This document shows, one piece after another, positions 13,313 through 14,399 of a stretch of 14,399 nucleotides of DNA. The position numbers and the translations under genes were made by a program. A model generated the notes under the pieces. That model searched no databases, was not told where the DNA came from, and saw only the letters and a program-made list of their open reading frames with translations. Position 1 is the first letter of the stretch. Each line of letters begins with the position of its first letter. Source of the stretch: Bacteroidota bacterium (GTDB taxonomy: Bacteria; Bacteroidota; Bacteroidia; Bacteroidales; Dysgonomonadaceae); assembly GCA_023399295.1 (NCBI GenBank), contig JAEWQF010000080.1, forward strand, positions 1 to 14,399, given 5' to 3'.

Positions 13313-14399
13313 ATGGAAAGCAAGATCCGATCATTAAAGTGGAGTCACAGCACCCTTCGGGGACTGTTTCTCTCACTCTTCTTTCTCTCTGCATTGTGCA
13401 CCTTCGCACAGGTGAATGTAAGGGGAAAAGTAGTTGATGCCACAGGGGAGACCCTGATTGGCGTAAATGTGATACTCAAGGAAACGCGACAAGGTACAGT
13501 GACCGATATTGACGGTAATTTCGCCCTATCCGTACCCTCTCTCAACAGCACCCTCCAATTTTCCTATGTAGGGTTCAGGGAACTGGATGTCCCCCTCAAC
13601 GGGAGAAATTTCGTCACTGTAACCATGGAACAGGATACCGAACTGCTGGATGAGGTGATCGTGGTGGGATACGGTACACAACGCAGAACCAGCGTGACCG
13701 GTGCGGTCTCCACGCTCTCCGACACGGAACTGATCAAGGCTCCGGTAGTGGGTGTAACCAACGTGCTGGGTGCCAGGGTGGCTGGTGTCACCTCCCTGCA
13801 ACAATCGGGTCAACCTGGACAGGATGGGGCCTCATTGCTTGTGCGTGGTGAAGGCGCCACCTACATCGTCGACGGTGTGATCCGGAGCATCAATGAGATC
13901 GACCCCAACGAGATTGAATCGATCTCCATCCTCAAGGATGCGACATCAGCCTCCGTATATGGGTTGAATGCCACCTCGGTGGTCATTGTAACCACCAAAC
14001 GAGGCGAAGAGGGAAAACTGGGCATCTCCTACAACGGGAACTACGGCATCAGTCAGAATGCCAACCAGATCAAGTGGCTCGACGGTCCGGGATACGCCTA
14101 CTGGTACAACATGGCCAGGGAGATGGATGGCGATGATCCCGTCTTCACCTCCGAGCAGGTGGAGAAGATGAAAGCAGGCGTCGATGGTTGGGGCAACACC
14201 AACTGGTATGACGAGGTGTTTGGCGTCGGACGCACCATGAACCACAACGTGAGTGCCACGGGAGGCACCGAGAAAGTGAAGTTCTTCTCCTCGCTCAGTG
14301 CTTTTCAGCAAAAAGGAAATGTGGACAACTTCAATTATACCCGTTACAACCTGAGGGCCAACATTGATGCGAAACTCACCGATCACCTCTCACTTGTCA
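13313..14399 (+). CDS. SusC/RagA-type TonB-dependent outer-membrane receptor, N-terminal part
   Basis: The frame from ATG 13313 stays open for 362 codons to the window edge. A signal peptide with a hydrophobic core LFLSLFFLSALCTFA (about 19-32) and likely cleavage before QVNVRG is followed by a carboxypeptidase-regulatory-like beta domain (about 34-110: VRGKVVDATGETLIGVNV, GTVTDIDGNF, LQFSYVGF), the TonB-box region DEVIVVGYGTQRR, and the plug domain (LLVRGEG, YIVDGV, ESISILKDATSASVYG, IVTTKRGEEG), then the start of the barrel (SYNGNYGISQNANQIKW). It imports oligosaccharides across the outer membrane together with a SusD lipoprotein, expected just to the right. There is no N-terminal STN domain, so no sign of anti-sigma signalling. 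The plug end reads GLNATSVVIVTTKRG rather than the usual RGANGVI-VTTK form, a subfamily variant. A-rich sequence precedes the ATG, with no Shine-Dalgarno. Confidence 0.93.
   Translation, partial: MESKIRSLKWSHSTLRGLFLSLFFLSALCTFAQVNVRGKVVDATGETLIGVNVILKETRQGTVTDIDGNFALSVPSLNSTLQFSYVGFRELDVPLNGRNFVTVTMEQDTELLDEVIVVGYGTQRRTSVTGAVSTLSDTELIKAPVVGVTNVLGARVAGVTSLQQSGQPGQDGASLLVRGEGATYIVDGVIRSINEIDPNEIESISILKDATSASVYGLNATSVVIVTTKRGEEGKLGISYNGNYGISQNANQIKWLDGPGYAYWYNMAREMDGDDPVFTSEQVEKMKAGVDGWGNTNWYDEVFGVGRTMNHNVSATGGTEKVKFFSSLSAFQQKGNVDNFNYTRYNLRANIDAKLTDHLSLV

Noticed and set aside
13345..14386. Several minus-strand open frames at the right end
   Set aside because: They are antisense to the SusC-type receptor, whose plus-strand frame is uninterrupted from 13313 to the edge and has clear family motifs.
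1..14399. Search by eye for CRISPR repeats, IS elements, tRNA genes, phage or toxin-antitoxin genes
   Set aside because: No direct repeat series, transposase motifs, tRNA cloverleaf or addiction-type gene pair was seen; intergenic gaps are mostly too short to hold them.

Overview
The window looks like chromosomal DNA of a Bacteroidota bacterium, most likely order Bacteroidales; a Dysgonomonadaceae/Porphyromonadaceae-type genome is my guess. The grounds are a SusC/RagA-type TonB-dependent receptor, a LysRS with the long C-terminal tail I associate with Bacteroidales, the short (about 450 residue) form of glucose-6-phosphate isomerase, near absence of Shine-Dalgarno sequences, and AT-rich intergenic stretches carrying TAnnTTTG-type -7 boxes. 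No tRNA, rRNA, IS element, CRISPR array or phage gene is visible.

Layout. (1) 1-271, minus strand: the N-terminal part of a DRTGG-domain protein that runs off the left edge. (2) 272-872: a roughly 600-base divergent intergenic region with a good minus-strand promoter, a possible 43-residue small ORF, a perfect 13-bp-stem hairpin and -7-like boxes for lysS. (3) 873-5036, plus strand: lysS-gpsA-pgi, a housekeeping operon (lysyl-tRNA synthetase, glycerol-3-phosphate dehydrogenase, phosphoglucose isomerase) closed by a clear intrinsic terminator. (4) 5107-5847: a HAD phosphatase/phosphoglucomutase-like gene whose start lies only about ten bases after that terminator. (5) 5922-10778: a peptide deformylase homologue with a signal peptide, overlapping (ATGA) a two-domain glutamine-dependent NAD synthetase; then a fusion of an AmgK-like sugar kinase with a RapZ C-terminal domain, and a MurU-like sugar-1-phosphate nucleotidyltransferase. 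(6) 10779-10969: an AT-rich control region with a promoter-like sequence overlapped by a perfect 14-bp palindrome. (7) 10970-14399: a tightly packed operon of an AGE-family N-acylglucosamine 2-epimerase, a Tat-signal-bearing DUF4434-like TIM-barrel protein, and the first 362 codons of a SusC-type receptor, i.e. the start of a glycan-uptake locus cut by the right edge.

The most interesting part is the kinase-RapZ fusion next to MurU. AmgK and MurU together form the anomeric cell-wall recycling bypass (MurNAc to MurNAc-1-P to UDP-MurNAc). The RapZ C-terminal domain is the glucosamine-6-phosphate-sensing part of the E. coli regulator. Here the sensor appears joined to the kinase, without RapZ's own N-terminal P-loop ATPase domain, which suggests amino-sugar feedback built into a recycling enzyme. 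The exported deformylase homologue and the epimerase/DUF4434/SusC operon are the next most useful leads.
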